Positions 47,221 to 58,995 of a stretch of DNA of 64,000 nucleotides are shown in pieces. The position numbers and the translations under genes are program-made. The notes beneath the pieces were generated by a model. It ran no database searches. It saw nothing but the letters and a program-made list of their open reading frames with translations, and had not been told where the DNA came from. Each line of letters starts with the position of its first letter. Positions within the stretch are counted from its first letter, which is position 1. Origin of the DNA: Linnemannia elongata (taxonomy: Eukaryota > Mortierellomycota > Mortierellomycetes > Mortierellales > Mortierellaceae). The stretch is from NCBI GenBank assembly GCA_036320915.1, contig JAXBDG010000008.1:2046001-2110000 (forward strand), in the 5' to 3' direction.

Positions 47221-47246
47221 TTTTTTTTTTTTTTTTTTTTTTTTTT
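47221..47246. repeat. Poly(T) run, 26 nt
   Basis: T26 about 160 nt downstream of the NoxR stop. Confidence 0.85.
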
Positions 47247-47356
47247 GTTCATTCGCTGTTCTGTAAGGTATGCTTGAGGCAGAAAGTATGTAATCTAACC
47301 TGTTTTGTTTATTATTGCTAAGCAGTTTCTCAGCTGGAAAAGTATGCAACTGTGTA

Positions 47357-47379
47357 TGTGTGTGTGTGTGTGTGTGTGT
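47357..47379. repeat. (TG)n microsatellite
   Basis: About 11 TG units downstream of NoxR. Confidence 0.85.
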
Positions 47380-47930
47380 TCGTAAAAATGTGTGTCATAA
47401 AAATGTTTTTGAGATATTAAGAGGAGGAGGGGGTATGTTCGTGTGATAAAATGAATATTGTGAAATCTGAGAGCTGTGCTCTTATTTTCCTTGTCGATGT
47501 TGATTTTCGCTCCCATCTCTTCTTCATTCTCTCACTTGCTCAGCTAAGCGACTTGGATAAATTGCGAGCCAAAACCATAGCAGAGCAGAGAAGTAAGAAC
47601 GAGGAGCGACGGGTGGTAGTGTCTGGGCGTAGGAGAGGAAGGCTAATAGAAAAAAAAAATGCGATCGGAGAGAAAAATGATATCAGTACATTAGCTCGAA
47701 ACAACACCACAATCCATCTCGAATAATGAATTATGGCGTGCATACATGGGCGGGCAAAAGAAATCAAAAAACCAGGCACGTTGCATCGCATCTATCTCGG
47801 TCGATGAGCCTCATAGAAGGTAGGGTGGAAAGGAGCAAAGAATGAGCGAGGGAAGGAGGAGAGTGAAATGAAAGCAGTGTCTTACCTTTAGCACGACAGA
47901 CAGGCAAGGAAAGACAGACATAACTAGCCT

Positions 47931-49240
47931 CTAAAAGTCCATCTCCATACCAGAATCACTGCGGTGCCCATTCGTTGGCGTGTGTCGACTCGCAGCCATC
48001 GCAGAGACCGCAGCCAAAGCCGCCACGCCTCCAATTGCCGCCGGCGTGTACCCCTTGCCATACCCACCCAAGTATCCCGTAAATTGTCCTGCTCCCCCTA
48101 CTGCTGCGGGGACACTGTTGTAACTTCCCCAAGTCGCTGGATCATTATGGTCGTGATGAATGGGCGCCGCTGAAGGAGGACTGTGCTGGAACTGCATTTG
48201 CTGTTGTTGCCGTGCCTTGGTCTGTTGGTATTCCTGTTGCTGCCTCTGCATTTGCTCAAGCTCCCACTGCTGTGCCATCTGAAGCTTCTGCTGTTCCTGC
48301 TGCTGAGCATCATGCAGCAGTTGCTGTTCCTCCAATAGTCGCCTCTGGAAATCTGCTCCATCAGTACCACTACTTCCAGCCATCAGGTTCGAGGCGACCA
48401 TGTTGGCAGTCATTCCCGTCGTCCGTCCTGCAATAGATGTCACACTTGGGGTGGGCGGGCTGGAATGCGAGCCTTGTGCCAAAGAACCCCAGATCGACGT
48501 ACTGCCCGGTGACCTGGACAACGAAGATTGACCACTGCTGCTGTCAAGACTGGCTGCAGGTGTGGAGGGCGCAGAGGTGTTGGCCTGCTGCATCTGTTGC
48601 TGATGATAGAGTCCGACACCTTGATGAGGACTGGTCGCTGCCGAGGAGGAGCCAGAAAAGTATGGCTGCTGGTCAAAGTAGCCCATCTGTGCTTGTGCTC
48701 CTCCTTCTGTCGACATGATCGATCCAGGGCTATCTGCTCCTGTTTCCGGAAAGCCAAAGATCCCTTGAGCCGTTGCCTCAGAGCCCAGATTGCGTTTCTA
48801 AACATAAGAAGAGCATCAAAAGGCGAGGTGGGAGATGAGAGCGTGGCATAGAAAGGAATGGGAGGGATTAGAAGGAGAAAAAGGGCATTTAATTTAACAA
48901 CACCACTACCACGCAAACAAACCACACGCTCACAATATTTTGCTCTGTGCTTGTCATTGCAACACCCTCCAAGTGTATTTTTGGCACACGTACAAGGGAC
49001 CTCATTAACTCTAATACGATTCTCCTTGTTCACACAAGACACAATAAAAATACATACTTTGATGCCCATGAACTCGTCAGACTCGTTGGGCAGACCTCGC
49101 TTTCGATGCAAATCGGGTGTTGTCCTGCCAGGGTTCTGCTGTTGGAGGTGCTGTGCATAGAGCTGCTGGTTGTGCTCCTGCTGTTGTTGTTCCATGAGCC
49201 ATTGCTGATGGACTTGTTCGTAGTGCTGTTGAAGATCCAT
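47931..49240 (-). CDS. Glutamine-rich protein of unknown function
   Basis: Two exons, 49058-49240 and 47931-48797; 349 residues. The start ATG (before DLQQHYEQVHQQW) lies in a Gln-rich frame that stays open for 26 codons upstream to a TAA, so an upstream exon joined at CTTCAG near 49310 is possible. Exon 1 ends with RKRGLPNESDEFMGIK and exon 2 begins KRNLGSEATAQGIFG, a short conserved-looking basic stretch. Then come a Ser/Pro/Thr-rich region, a Gln-rich helix containing RRLLEEQQLLHDAQQQEQQ, and a Gly/Ala-rich end with AAIGGVAALAAVSAMAASRH and DSGMEMDF. No recognised domain. The composition resembles fungal transcriptional co-regulators, but that is weak evidence. Confidence 0.65.
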
Positions 49241-49363
49241 TTGATGATACTGTAATTGCTGTTGCTGGTGATATTGCTGGAAGTGTTGTTGTTGAAGGTG
49301 TTGTTGCTGAAGTTGTTACTGGTCCTGCCGGTCAAAGGGTGAGGGTATATGTACACAAGAGAA

Positions 49364-49366
<3 letters not shown>

Positions 49367-49404
<38 letters not shown>
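49367..49404. repeat. (GA)n microsatellite
   Basis: About 19 GA units in the leader of the Q-rich gene. Confidence 0.9.
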
Positions 49405-49407
<3 letters not shown>

Positions 49408-51786
49408 TGAAAAGGGCTCCTTTGTGTGTGTGAGAGTGAGTGCGAGTTGGCGTTCGTGTGAGTGGTTGGGGAGAGAACGAAGAGTGGAATTTGATCTATT
49501 TATCGGAAAGTAAGAGAGAAAGAGAGGGAGAGAGAGAGAGAAAACAAAGTTAATGAAATCTTGTCAAGATAACGGGTCCTGAGCTCAACATGAATGACAG
49601 TCATTGTCCCGTCCATCTCGACTTTGCTCTGTTTCGTCTGTTCGTTTGTTGTTCATTCACTCACACCTCTTGTTTCTTTTTCCATTCTTTGCTTTTTCTC
49701 GTCGTGCTTTATTACCCCCAATGCTTCAGGCATGAACATGGATGCACAACGTCCAGCTCACTTCTTCTCCACCTCACCCATTCATTTTTCGCTCCTTTCT
49801 TCCACCTGCCCGCCTTTATGATATTTCATGGATGCATAAATAACAAGAAGGAATGGATCTTGCCACAAAAACAAGAAAATCACTCAAAGACAATTCTGTG
49901 CCTTCCTTTTCTTATCCGAAGGTAAAAAACGATGATGAGTGTTGCCTGCCTTGCATTGTTGAAAAGGAGACGGACGGACGGACATACAAAAGAAATATGC
50001 ATCCCTTCTCCTCCACTTGGAAATGAACCCCTCTTTTTTTTCTTTTTGCAAATCTGGGGTAATCTCACATACGAAGCAAAGAAAGGGAAAGGGAGGAAAG
50101 AGACAATGAAGATGGATGAAAGGAGACACCCATCATACTACCAACACCAAATGAATAGAACCCCCGCCCTACCCCCCATCGAGTAGCTATTTTTTCCACT
50201 GTAAAGCATCACACAGTGATACCCCCCCCCCCCTCCTAGTCCATAATGAGAAATGGCAAGGCAACCTGCTGCAATGATCGCTCGACAATGAAGAATATAA
50301 CAGCGAGAGGAAAGCAATGAGGTGAGGGAAGAGATGTAACAGGTACGGGAGAAGAATGAACAAATAACATAAACACGCTAGTCGGTAGCTCGCTTTTTTT
50401 TTTGTTTTTGTTTGGGGGCATTGCCTGACCTGCCCCTTGGCCCTTGGCCTTGACTGACCTCATGCTGCACCCCGTTTGTCTGTCTCATTTTTATCAGAGG
50501 CAATGTGCGCTAGTCTTGCCCTTGTACGCACATTGTCGCCCTCCATTTCTCTTCCCTTTCGTCATTATCCCTCCCTCTTGTATCGCTTGCCCAGATGTGT
50601 TAACATCCACTCGTTAGAAATCCAAGTGGTGTACGTCTTTTGAAGATAGCTTCTCCGGCTTCTCCAGCTTGTTCGGATAAAGAAAGAGTCCAACGAAAAG
50701 ACGAATGTGCTTTTCGCGCTCCGGCCTCGGTCAATCCAAGTATAATTATTATTTTTTTTCTATCTCCTGTTCACCTTCTCCTCCTCCTTTTCCAAGTCCC
50801 TTATGCTTGCTGTCTTCCTGTCCTGGACTGTGCGTGAAAACAGAGTTTGTGAGTACGTCGACATGAGAGAGGGAGACAAGGAATACTCACATTGGGTTCC
50901 AAGAAGCAAATGTCGAATGAGTGAGCTGAGAGTGGAAAGTTTGTGCGTGTGAGTGAGAGGAAAGTGAAGAACAAAGAGAGAGAAAGAGTGAGCTTCAACT
51001 TTCTTCACTCTCCTTTCCTAGTGTCTAAGGGAATTGGTGGCTTTCTCGTGACTGCTCGGTTATTCTTTCACTTGGCTGGCCTTGGCACGATTCTTGCATG
51101 GTGTGAAAGCAAAAAAAATAGAACTACTTCCAGGTATGAAAAGAATTCTAGCAAGAATAGGGGTATCGTGAAAGACAATGAGTTGGAAAAATAATCAAAA
51201 AATGCACAAACTCATGGAGACACGTCGATCCACACCAGCACCTATTTGGACACCTTCCATCTCATGGTAGTTCCTTTTTCCCTTTTGCGAATATACACTA
51301 CTAGGCTAGTTCACATTCTCCAATGGAAACTTTTCTCCCGTCCCCTTTTGTTCGTCATACGGGCTAATACATGAGTCGCGTACTGGTCACCATGCTATCA
51401 CCATTCAGCATAACAAATAATGATTATAAGGATCAGGGCAGAAACACAAGGACCATGAACAACTCTCGCTGTGTCTAGGCTTTATTCTAATTGACATTAA
51501 ATTGACACGAAAATATCAAGTCGCTAGTGTGTCTTCTTTTTTTAACCTTTTCTTTTTGTTCACTCTTTACGGTTAATGTGAGGTACAAAGTTGGTTGGTC
51601 GGAAGCAAAGTGCATGGATTATGACGATCGGTAGGTCCGAAAGAGAGAGAGAGAGAGTATATGTGTGTGTAGCTGGAAAACTACGAAAGGAGATGATAGA
51701 TCAAAATTTCGCGAATGATATGAAAATTGTCTAAGTGGAGAAAGAGTGAGAAGTGAGGAGGGGGAGTGTGGTACAAAGAAAGAAAC

Positions 51787-51787
<1 letters not shown>

Positions 51788-51822
<35 letters not shown>
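51788..51822. repeat. Poly(A) run, 35 nt
   Basis: A35 followed by GAGAGAGAGAGA, 57 nt downstream of the HP1 stop; the longest pure homopolymer in the window. Confidence 0.9.
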
Positions 51823-51825
<3 letters not shown>

Positions 51826-51878
51826 AGAGAGAGACGCTGTGGGCCATGTGTGCCAACCTTGCTGACGCTTCCCTCTTC

Positions 51879-53120
51879 CTATTTAGATTCCTGGAACTGG
51901 AGGTGACTTTCGTAAAAATCAATCAATCGCCTAGGGGCCTTGTCGTGGATCTCCTGCAGAGGGTGAAGCGTCATTCGGTTGCCACTCTTCCAGCGCAAAT
52001 GAACAAACATAGTCGACCGGTCGTGTTTATCCGCACTCCGGGTCTCTATCGCCTCCACACGCTCTACAAGGTCGTCCCACGAATCCCAATGGCTCGGCGG
52101 CTCCCAGTTCTCCTCCGTGATCAGGACGGGACCTACCGACGTCAGTCTCCGCGGTAATGAAGTGTCTAGGGACTGCTGCTGCTGCTCTGTTGTTGTGGTC
52201 GTTGTTGATCCTAATGCTGATGCTGTTGTTGTGACGGTGGCTCCTCTCTGCGTCTCTGGCGTGACTTTAGCCAACTTGGTCGTCGTACTTAAGATCGTAG
52301 TTTTGCCGGACCCTGCAGAAGTCATCACAGCAAAACTATTAGAGCCCCTCCGCAAAGATTGTGATGTTGACTGTTGACGCTCAGGGCTCATGGTCCTTGC
52401 TCGCTTGGAAGACGTAGTACTTGTTGCGCTCGTCGTCGTTGTGGTTGCCGTCTTGGTTGTGGTTACTACTGCGGCTGCAGCAGATGATTTCACTAGTGGT
52501 GATAGATCGGGCAATAAAGGCTCAGAGCTGATCCGCCCGGATCGTCCTCCAGAGCTTCCCCTTCCACTGCCTGCCTTGCCTCCTTTACTGCCGCTGCTGC
52601 TGGGCTTGGTGTTCCCTGAGCCTGCGGAGGAGTTCGTTTTCCGTCTCCCGTTCAGCGACAAAGACGACGACGATGGCCTCCCAATGCTCCCCTCCGGGTC
52701 CGTCTTGCTACCTCCTTGATCGCAATACAACTTCCAGTATTCCTTGACCATGTCCAGACAAAACACTGAACTCTCTTGCTCCCAACTACTCTCCTCGTCC
52801 GGGTAGTCCTTCCACTTGATGTGGTAGCTCAGCTTATTGTTTTGATCGTACCGGTGACCCACGACCTTCTCGACCTCATAGACATCGCTATCTCCTTCGT
52901 CATCGTCGTCCGAGTCGTCGTTCGAATCTGAGCCTAGAGTGCGAGGGTCTGGATCATTGGTATCGTCCGAACCTGAGGCGTTCCCGCTGGCAGCTCCTCG
53001 GCTGCGCTTCTTCTTCTCGGTCCTACTCTTGGCCTTGGTATTGTCCTTCTTGGATATGCTGCTGAGGACTGTGCTGCTCCCGTCATCCTTTGGTTCCCTC
53101 TTCACGTATGTTCCATTCAT
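51879..53120 (-). CDS. HP1-type chromodomain/chromoshadow protein
   Basis: A single exon of 413 residues, from the ATG before NGTYVKREPKDDG. The chromodomain (about 80-131) has YEVEKVVGHRYD, YHIKWKDYPDEESSWEQ and a final helix; the three aromatic cage positions (first Tyr, Trp in KWK, Tyr in DYP) are present, so H3K9me binding is expected. A long Ser/Gly/Thr hinge with Lys/Arg clusters follows. The chromoshadow domain (about 335-408) runs from WEPPSHWDSWDDLVERVEAI to LIDFYESHLQF. This is the layout of HP1/Swi6 heterochromatin proteins. The hinge is longer than usual and includes poly-Thr. It is intronless, unlike almost all neighbours. Confidence 0.92.
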   Translation of the reverse strand: MNGTYVKREPKDDGSSTVLSSISKKDNTKAKSRTEKKKRSRGAASGNASGSDDTNDPDPRTLGSDSNDDSDDDDEGDSDVYEVEKVVGHRYDQNNKLSYHIKWKDYPDEESSWEQESSVFCLDMVKEYWKLYCDQGGSKTDPEGSIGRPSSSSLSLNGRRKTNSSAGSGNTKPSSSGSKGGKAGSGRGSSGGRSGRISSEPLLPDLSPLVKSSAAAAVVTTTKTATTTTTSATSTTSSKRARTMSPERQQSTSQSLRRGSNSFAVMTSAGSGKTTILSTTTKLAKVTPETQRGATVTTTASALGSTTTTTTEQQQQSLDTSLPRRLTSVGPVLITEENWEPPSHWDSWDDLVERVEAIETRSADKHDRSTMFVHLRWKSGNRMTLHPLQEIHDKAPRRLIDFYESHLQFQESK

Positions 53121-53489
53121 GACGCCTACTCTCTGGTGTGATTCTGTCGAGAATGTTTTGATGTGTTCAATCGAGATAAGAAAAGACAAGAAAAAAAAGG
53201 CTTGTGACGTATGAATGCGTTGAGTTTGTTGCGTCGACGGCGGACTGGACGGGTGAAAGTGTATGATTCGTGCTGAGTGAGAACAAAGCAAGGATGCCCG
53301 AGAATGTACTGAATCGCGTCGTCGTTGTTGTTTTTTGGTGGCGACAAAAAGAGGATAGAGCACAGAGGGAACTCACATAGGAAACCCTGAGCAAACAATC
53401 TATCGCTACCCTTAATATCTTAATATCACACTTGAATTAAAGCCCGATTTATTAGAAACAAAGACACTGCTGCAAAAGATCGACTACAT
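53121..53489. other. Intergenic, HP1 promoter and SYF2 3' flank
   Basis: 369 nt between same-strand genes; no distinct element seen apart from T/C-rich sequence on the minus strand upstream of HP1. Confidence 0.45.
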
Positions 53490-55008
53490 TCAGAGTGCTG
53501 TGCCACGCTCAAAGTCATCGCGAATCTCCTTGGTATGCTTGTCATAGAACCGAGCAATCTTCTGGTTGAACCGCTGGTTGGCGTCGTTGATGTAGTTGAC
53601 ATCCTCGTCGTCCTTGTGTGCCCTGCGCTTCGAGAACTTCGATCGTGCCTCAATCTGTTTGGCCACATCCGCCGCAAGACGATCCACTGCAAGCGCATTC
53701 GGCTTGGCATCCGACAAAAACGCCACCGAATTGGCATCCCGATAGAATCCAGAATCACTCGCCACTACCAACTCGCCGTCCTCGTTCACTTGCATCGCTG
53801 CTTCCTTCTTGGCATTGTAAGCCGCCAGGTTTGGCTTGAGCTCGCCCACCTGCTTCAGGTACTTTTTGTGATTCATCTGGTCCCAGTCTATATAGAAAAT
53901 TGTGCAAATTCATACCAAGGCTTGTTAATAACTTGTGCCTCTACCCATTGCGCCAAATGACACCTCCAAAGCAGACTAGAGTCTGTATCTGGGTCTCAAT
54001 GAAAAGTTGCTGGTTGCGACTTCCAATAAAGTGGCCCTCAAATGAGTCTCGATAAGAATTCGCTTCTCACCTGTAAACTTGTTGTCCATGCGGATCCTTT
54101 TAGCCTCCTGCTTCTCGTTCCAGCGCTCGACACTCTCTGCAGAGTAGTTCCAGAACTGTGAACGCTCATAGTCTTCCCCTGCCTCCTCTGCCTCCTGCTT
54201 GGCCATCATCTCTTCTGCTGCCTCGCGTGCTCTCGCCTTCTTAGCCTCCTCCCTGTGGTTCACCTTGGACTTTTGGTGTTCTGCCATTAAATCCTTCCTA
54301 TTTTCCTGCTTTGATGCATTCTAAGTTACGAGGCGAGAACAACGAGAACTGGTTAGAACAATTTCTTATGAGGCCAAATTGATACCGTGAAATATATGCG
54401 ATAGAGTGGAAGGGATGCGTTACCATCTTTTGGCGAAGTCCTTTCAGTTTCTCCATCCTCTCTGCCATTGTGAGTGCCGCACCATTCATCTTTGGTGCAG
54501 GTGCAGATGCAGACGACGATGACGCCTCAGTCTCGACCTCCTTCATTTCCTGGTCCTGGTCCTGACCACTTGTCGGTACTGGTGCTTGTGACTCTTCTGA
54601 TGTCGTTGTCGTCTTTGTTGATGTTGTTACCTTCTCCACCTTTTCCACCGTCTCCTCATCCTTAGCCTTTCTCTTGGAACGACCACCCTTCTTTTCTGGC
54701 TTCTCTTTTACTACCTCCTTTGATTCCTCCTTGGCTTCCTCAATGCTATTGCTCTTCTCCTTTGAATCCTCCTGTGCGCTGATGATGGTCATGGTCGTGG
54801 TGACGACGGTCTCTGTGGTCATGGTGGTTTTCTTGACAGTGACAGTCTCCTCGTCGTCCTCCTTGGTTGCCCCTTCATTCGCCTCCGCTTCAGCTTCCGC
54901 TGCTTCCGCTGCTGCTACTGCTGCTGCTTGTGCCTCTGCCTCTGCCTTCGCCTCTGCTGCAGCTTGTGCTTTTGTCTTTCTGGGTGCGGCCTTCTTCTTT
55001 GGTGGCAT
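53490..55008 (-). CDS. SYF2: Pre-mRNA splicing factor SYF2 with long N-terminal extension
   Basis: Three exons, 54424-55008, 54071-54320 and 53490-53887; 410 residues. The SYF2 core begins near residue 183: MAERMEKLKGLRQKM + NASKQENRKDL, then HQKSKVNHREEAKKARARE, QFWNYSAESVERWNEKQEAK, DWDQMNHKKYLKQVG and the ending RFNQKIARFYDKHTKEIRDD. SYF2 belongs to the NineTeen/Prp19 complex of the active spliceosome. The first 180 residues are an addition: PPKKKAAPRKTKAQAA, Ala/Glu repeats, Thr/Val-rich and Lys/Glu-rich low complexity. Known SYF2 proteins are about 215-245 residues. The extension is in frame from a clear ATG with no stop, and the internal Met at about 184 could be an alternative start. 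Confidence 0.93.
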
Positions 55009-55671
55009 TATAGTGTATGTGTCTGAGGTGGTTTGGTCAAATGAATGAATTCTCGAAACAAGATCAGCTCTGCCACCCTCACTAAAGAAAAAAAAAAGGT
55101 CACGTCACAGAAATTGATGGCGGCGCGTGCTCTACCAGTGATCACTAATCCATGCAGTGCACCAACGAAACGCCCTTTTTTTTTTTGTTCTTCTCCCAAT
55201 CGACCCCTTATTCTCTCTTTTTCTCCTTGCAACACAAGCAAGCACATCTGTCCAACAATGGTATCTTCACTGCTGCTCGTCCGCAATAACTGTAGGTCTT
55301 TGTACAACTATTCACGCCTCTTGCTGTCGCCAATTGTACACGATGGAGGTACAGGAACACGAGCAAGAACTGTGGCTACCAGTGTTCAAGTCCTTGCAAC
55401 AACAGGTCTAGTATCACCCCCTCAGTCTAAAGGTTGCTTCGCTCACTCCCTACCCCTTCTCTCGCACCCCCCCTTGTTTTTCGCTAATTGTTCCATTTCT
55501 TGCTTCCTTCTTTTCTTCTTTTCTCCTTTCTTTTTGCTTTCTCAACATACTTCCCCTCACCAATTCCTCCGCTTACCCCATTTTTCTCTTCTCAACGGCA
55601 ATTCTCGATACCACCAAACGTACTCACTTTTCTCCTTTTGCACTTTCAAACAAGTAACAACGAAACTACAA
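55009..55671. promoter_or_regulatory. Divergent promoter, SYF2 / METTL26
   Basis: 663 nt. 55430-55660 is strongly pyrimidine-rich on the plus strand and leads into METTL26. An open frame covers much of it (from 55045) but reads low-complexity Phe/Leu/Ser and is in the METTL26 frame only by chance of composition; the ATG at 55672 is preferred. Confidence 0.5.
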
Positions 55672-56156
55672 ATGGCTAACACGACAACTACTTCCTTTGC
55701 TCTTACTCCAGCGGTCACAAACACCAACACCAACGCGAACGCTACCACGACCACTGCGCAAGTGTCTCAGACCGAAGGAGCAGGCTTCCGCCAGAACTGC
55801 AGCGAATACGTCCAGATGGATCGCAAGGTCTTCTTCGCAGCTGCCGATCGCAACAAAGACGTGATTCTTGACCAATTGCGGCCCTATCTCGATACTGCCC
55901 GTCAAGGTATTGTTAACAGTGTTTTTTTGGCAATCGCGAGTTATATGGGTGGTTGAACTGGGATATGAAGATAATGACCGTTTATGGGGTACCCGCTACT
56001 GGTCGTAGTGTACGTGTTCAATTGGGTAATGGGGCAAGCGAGGGCTATATAGTTTCTGGCTCTTTACTGACACCTCGTCTTTTGTACTCCTTCCACTCCC
56101 CCTTCCCCATCTCGCTTACTTTCTCCATGAACAACGAACTCTCTTTTTTGCCATGC

Positions 56157-56207
<51 letters not shown>

Positions 56208-57264
56208 ACTCACTCACTCTCTATCTTTCCCTCGCTAGTGTTGGAAGTGGGATCAGGATCAGGACAGCACACGTACCATTTCTCAAAATCATACCCCAAC
56301 GTCACCTTCCAGCCCACAGAATATGACACCGCCCTCTTGGCCAGTATCGACGCCTATGCTTCCGACCTCCTCAAAGAAGGACACCTCATCCGTCCCGCCC
56401 TCGAACTCGATGCTACTAACTCGACCCACTGGAAACATGTCCTTCAGGCGGGTCAGGAACAAGGGCAAAAGCAGGAGGAGCAGCCCTGTTATGATGTGGT
56501 GATGACGACAAACGTCTTTCACATCTCACCATGGGTTGTGGGCCAGTCGATTGTTCGTGGTGCGGGTCGGGTTCTGAAGCCGGGTGGACGGTTTTTTATC
56601 TATGGGCCCTTCAAGAAGGATGGGACTTTCAACACTGAAAGTAATCGTGAGGTAAGATCTTTTTTTCTTTTTATTGCGTGTGTGAGGGAGTGCATATATT
56701 CGTACTGGTAATACATGGAAGACAATTGGACATTGTTCTGGTTTTTGTAAGAAAGGGGGGAGGGGCTTGGCGGTGGCTGGTGCTCAAAAGCAAATGACCT
56801 GAGAGACAAGAGGCGTAGGCTGGATGAAAGAAGTCCCACTCTTCTGGATTCCTTTCGTATCCGAGACACCACTCACCATTGAGTACAAAAACATGATGAA
56901 AGAAAAATATATCGATGCATGAGGTATACAATAAGAACACGTTCATCAACGAGTTGGTAAACCATCCACATTACTAACCACCTTTCACCTCACCTTATTC
57001 CTTTGCTTTCTTTTCATCCTATCATACGCATCCCTCCGTTCACTTCACTCCTGACACTTGTTGAAACTCCTCACATTTCCATCCGATTGCACTATTGCGG
57101 CGACATAGTTCGACAAGACACTGCGAGGAAGGGATGCCTCTTGGGGGGTCCGTGACATCGAAGAGATCCAAGCCGTTGCGGCCAGCTCCGATGTCCAATT
57201 GAGGCTCGACCAAATTGTCGACATGCCCTCCAACAACTACATGCTCTCCTTTATCAAGCAATGA
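55672..57264 (+). CDS. METTL26: METTL26-like methyltransferase (DUF938)
   Basis: Three exons, 55672-55906, 56239-56651 and 57109-57264; 267 residues. A Thr/Asn/Ala-rich start is followed by FAAADRNKDVILDQLRPYL, the SAM-binding VLEVGSGSGQHTYHF, FQPTEYDTALLASIDAY, YDVVMTTNVFHISPW, RVLKPGGRFFIYGPF and the C-terminal block LRGRDASWGVRDIEEI and DMPSNNYMLSFIKQ. These match the METTL26 (C16orf13)/DUF938 family from end to end; substrates are unknown. The N-terminal 35 residues are extra. Intron 1 (332 nt) carries a (TC)n tract next to the acceptor; intron 2 is 457 nt. Confidence 0.92.
56161..56203. repeat. (CT)n microsatellite in METTL26 intron 1
   Basis: About 21 CT units followed by CACT repeats, ending about 35 nt before the acceptor; it supplies the polypyrimidine tract. 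Confidence 0.9.
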
Positions 57265-58968
57265 AGTCTAGAACGGCGGCGCATGAATAGAAACTAGGGC
57301 GGCCTGGGTGCGGTGTGCCGATCAGCCATGTACAGGATAGGATATCATATGCAAAATAAATAGGGTTGCATGAATGGCTCGCTTTTTGGATGCTGAAGGC
57401 GAATGAATGAGCGCGAGAGTAAATATTCGTAATTGAATATGTCACGTTCAATTAGATGGGTTCGGATGAACTCTTTTGTCTCACCTGTATGGGTCCATCC
57501 AACGAATGAAACCCAACCAATCTCCTTCTTCCATTTCTTCCTCCCTTCATATCCCTCTCCCCCCTCCCCCCCCTTCTGACTTACTTGCCTCCTCGTCTCC
57601 TCAACTTCTTTCAAGAAAGATGCCAACTGCTCAAAATGAGTTTTTTTTGGTTGGGTGAGTTGAACAAGTTTTGGGTTGGCCTTTTACTTTTCATCTCCGA
57701 CATCCGAAGATAACATATCAACCTCTCCCCCCTCCATTTCTCTTCTTTCCGTCCTGGCGCCCCGGCCTCGCTCTTACTCCTTCTTTCCTTGTGTTCTTTG
57801 ACTCTGGTGTGTCCTCGGTTTTCGTTATCTCTCGCCTGTCTGGTTACGACTCTCATGGGCAAGAACAGAAAATAAAACCCCTTACATGCGAGCATATCGG
57901 GATTTACTTTCAATCCAAGGGAGGTGGGGTTAGCTGACAATGCGGGGACAGGCGGGGGGTGAACAGGAGAGTGATGACAGAGATGGGTTATCGAGTTTGT
58001 ATGAGCTGGTCTGCTGTTGAATGGGTTAGATGCTTTTCGCATATGAAAAATACATAGTGATTGGAAAACAGGAACAAGGACTAATCCATTCATCATCGGA
58101 GCTTTGGCGTCTTTCTACAAGTCTCCTACGTAAAATAACTTTGCACCTTTGATGAATATTTTTTTAAGTAAACGTTCAGGAAAGGAAGATGGTAACCCTG
58201 TAGAATGGAGAGGAATGTTCCACTCTCTTTCCTTTTTGTTCGCGCTCCCCAACTTTGTCGTCGTAGTAATTGTCATTCTCATTGACAAATCTTTTTCGGG
58301 TTCCTTGGTCCATATTCCCTTGACTAAGACGCTTTAGATAAAAGACTATGCGTGGAGAGAAAGAGCCAACGTGGTTGTCTATAGACAGGTGGGGAAAAGC
58401 ACCAACCCAACCCAACCAAAAAGGAATAATAAGCTCGTGGTTGCTGTGTTTTGTTTATTAGTATTGGTTAGGGAATATATAAAAATATGAACCAGCCAGC
58501 TGAATGTCATAAACTCATTGAATCCTTTCGTTTATTGGCCTGGCCTCATGCAGCACACATAAGCAAGAGATGGAAGTGAGAGGTTGTGTTGAATGTGTTT
58601 GCTGGTGTTTTTTGTTTGTCCATGTGTTTGATCAAATAAAAAAATAAAAAAAAAAAAAAATAAAAAAAAAAAAAAAAAAAAAAAAATAAAATAAAAAAAA
58701 GAACGTCTATACTCCTTCATCTGAATATCCGGAAAAGAAAGAAAAGGCATCAACATGGTGTTGTACACCATCGGTCGTACTCAACGTTATCTTTTTTTTT
58801 TTTTTTTGGCGGTTCTTCTACTTTTGTCTCTTCTCTTTTCCGGTTTCTTGCGATTTCTCCTGTTTGTTCTGGTCTGTGCTTGGAAAAGGCAAGTAAGACC
58901 ATTGGATCTGTTGTTGTTGTATTTGTACAACGGCGGACCTACTTCTTTTATGTTCTTCATTATTTTCA

Positions 58969-58995
58969 TTTTTTTTTTTTTTTTTTTTTTTTTTT
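58969..58995. repeat. Poly(T) run, 27 nt
   Basis: Uninterrupted T27 in the gene-poor region. Confidence 0.85.

Larger units (their letters stand above)
47063..47930. other. Convergent intergenic region, NoxR / Q-rich gene
   Basis: 868 nt. NoxR 3' flank with T runs (T26 at 47221-47246), a TG microsatellite at 47357-47379, then ordinary sequence. No gene or RNA seen. Confidence 0.5.
49241..51878. other. Long region without a recognisable gene
   Basis: 2,638 nt between the Q-rich gene and HP1, both minus. 49311-49560 is a GA-rich leader with a (GA)n at 49367-49404. 49600-51720 has ordinary composition with scattered C, T and A runs (for example C runs near 50222-50233). The 3' flank of HP1 has an A35 run at 51788-51822. 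No tRNA, coding exon or mobile element seen. Confidence 0.5.

Noticed and set aside
49590..51200. Short frames between the Q-rich gene and HP1
   Set aside because: All under about 110 codons, low complexity, without domains or consistent splice sites.
55045..55671. Extension of METTL26 upstream of 55672
   Set aside because: In-frame and open, but low-complexity Phe/Ser/Leu from the C/T-rich leader with no family similarity.
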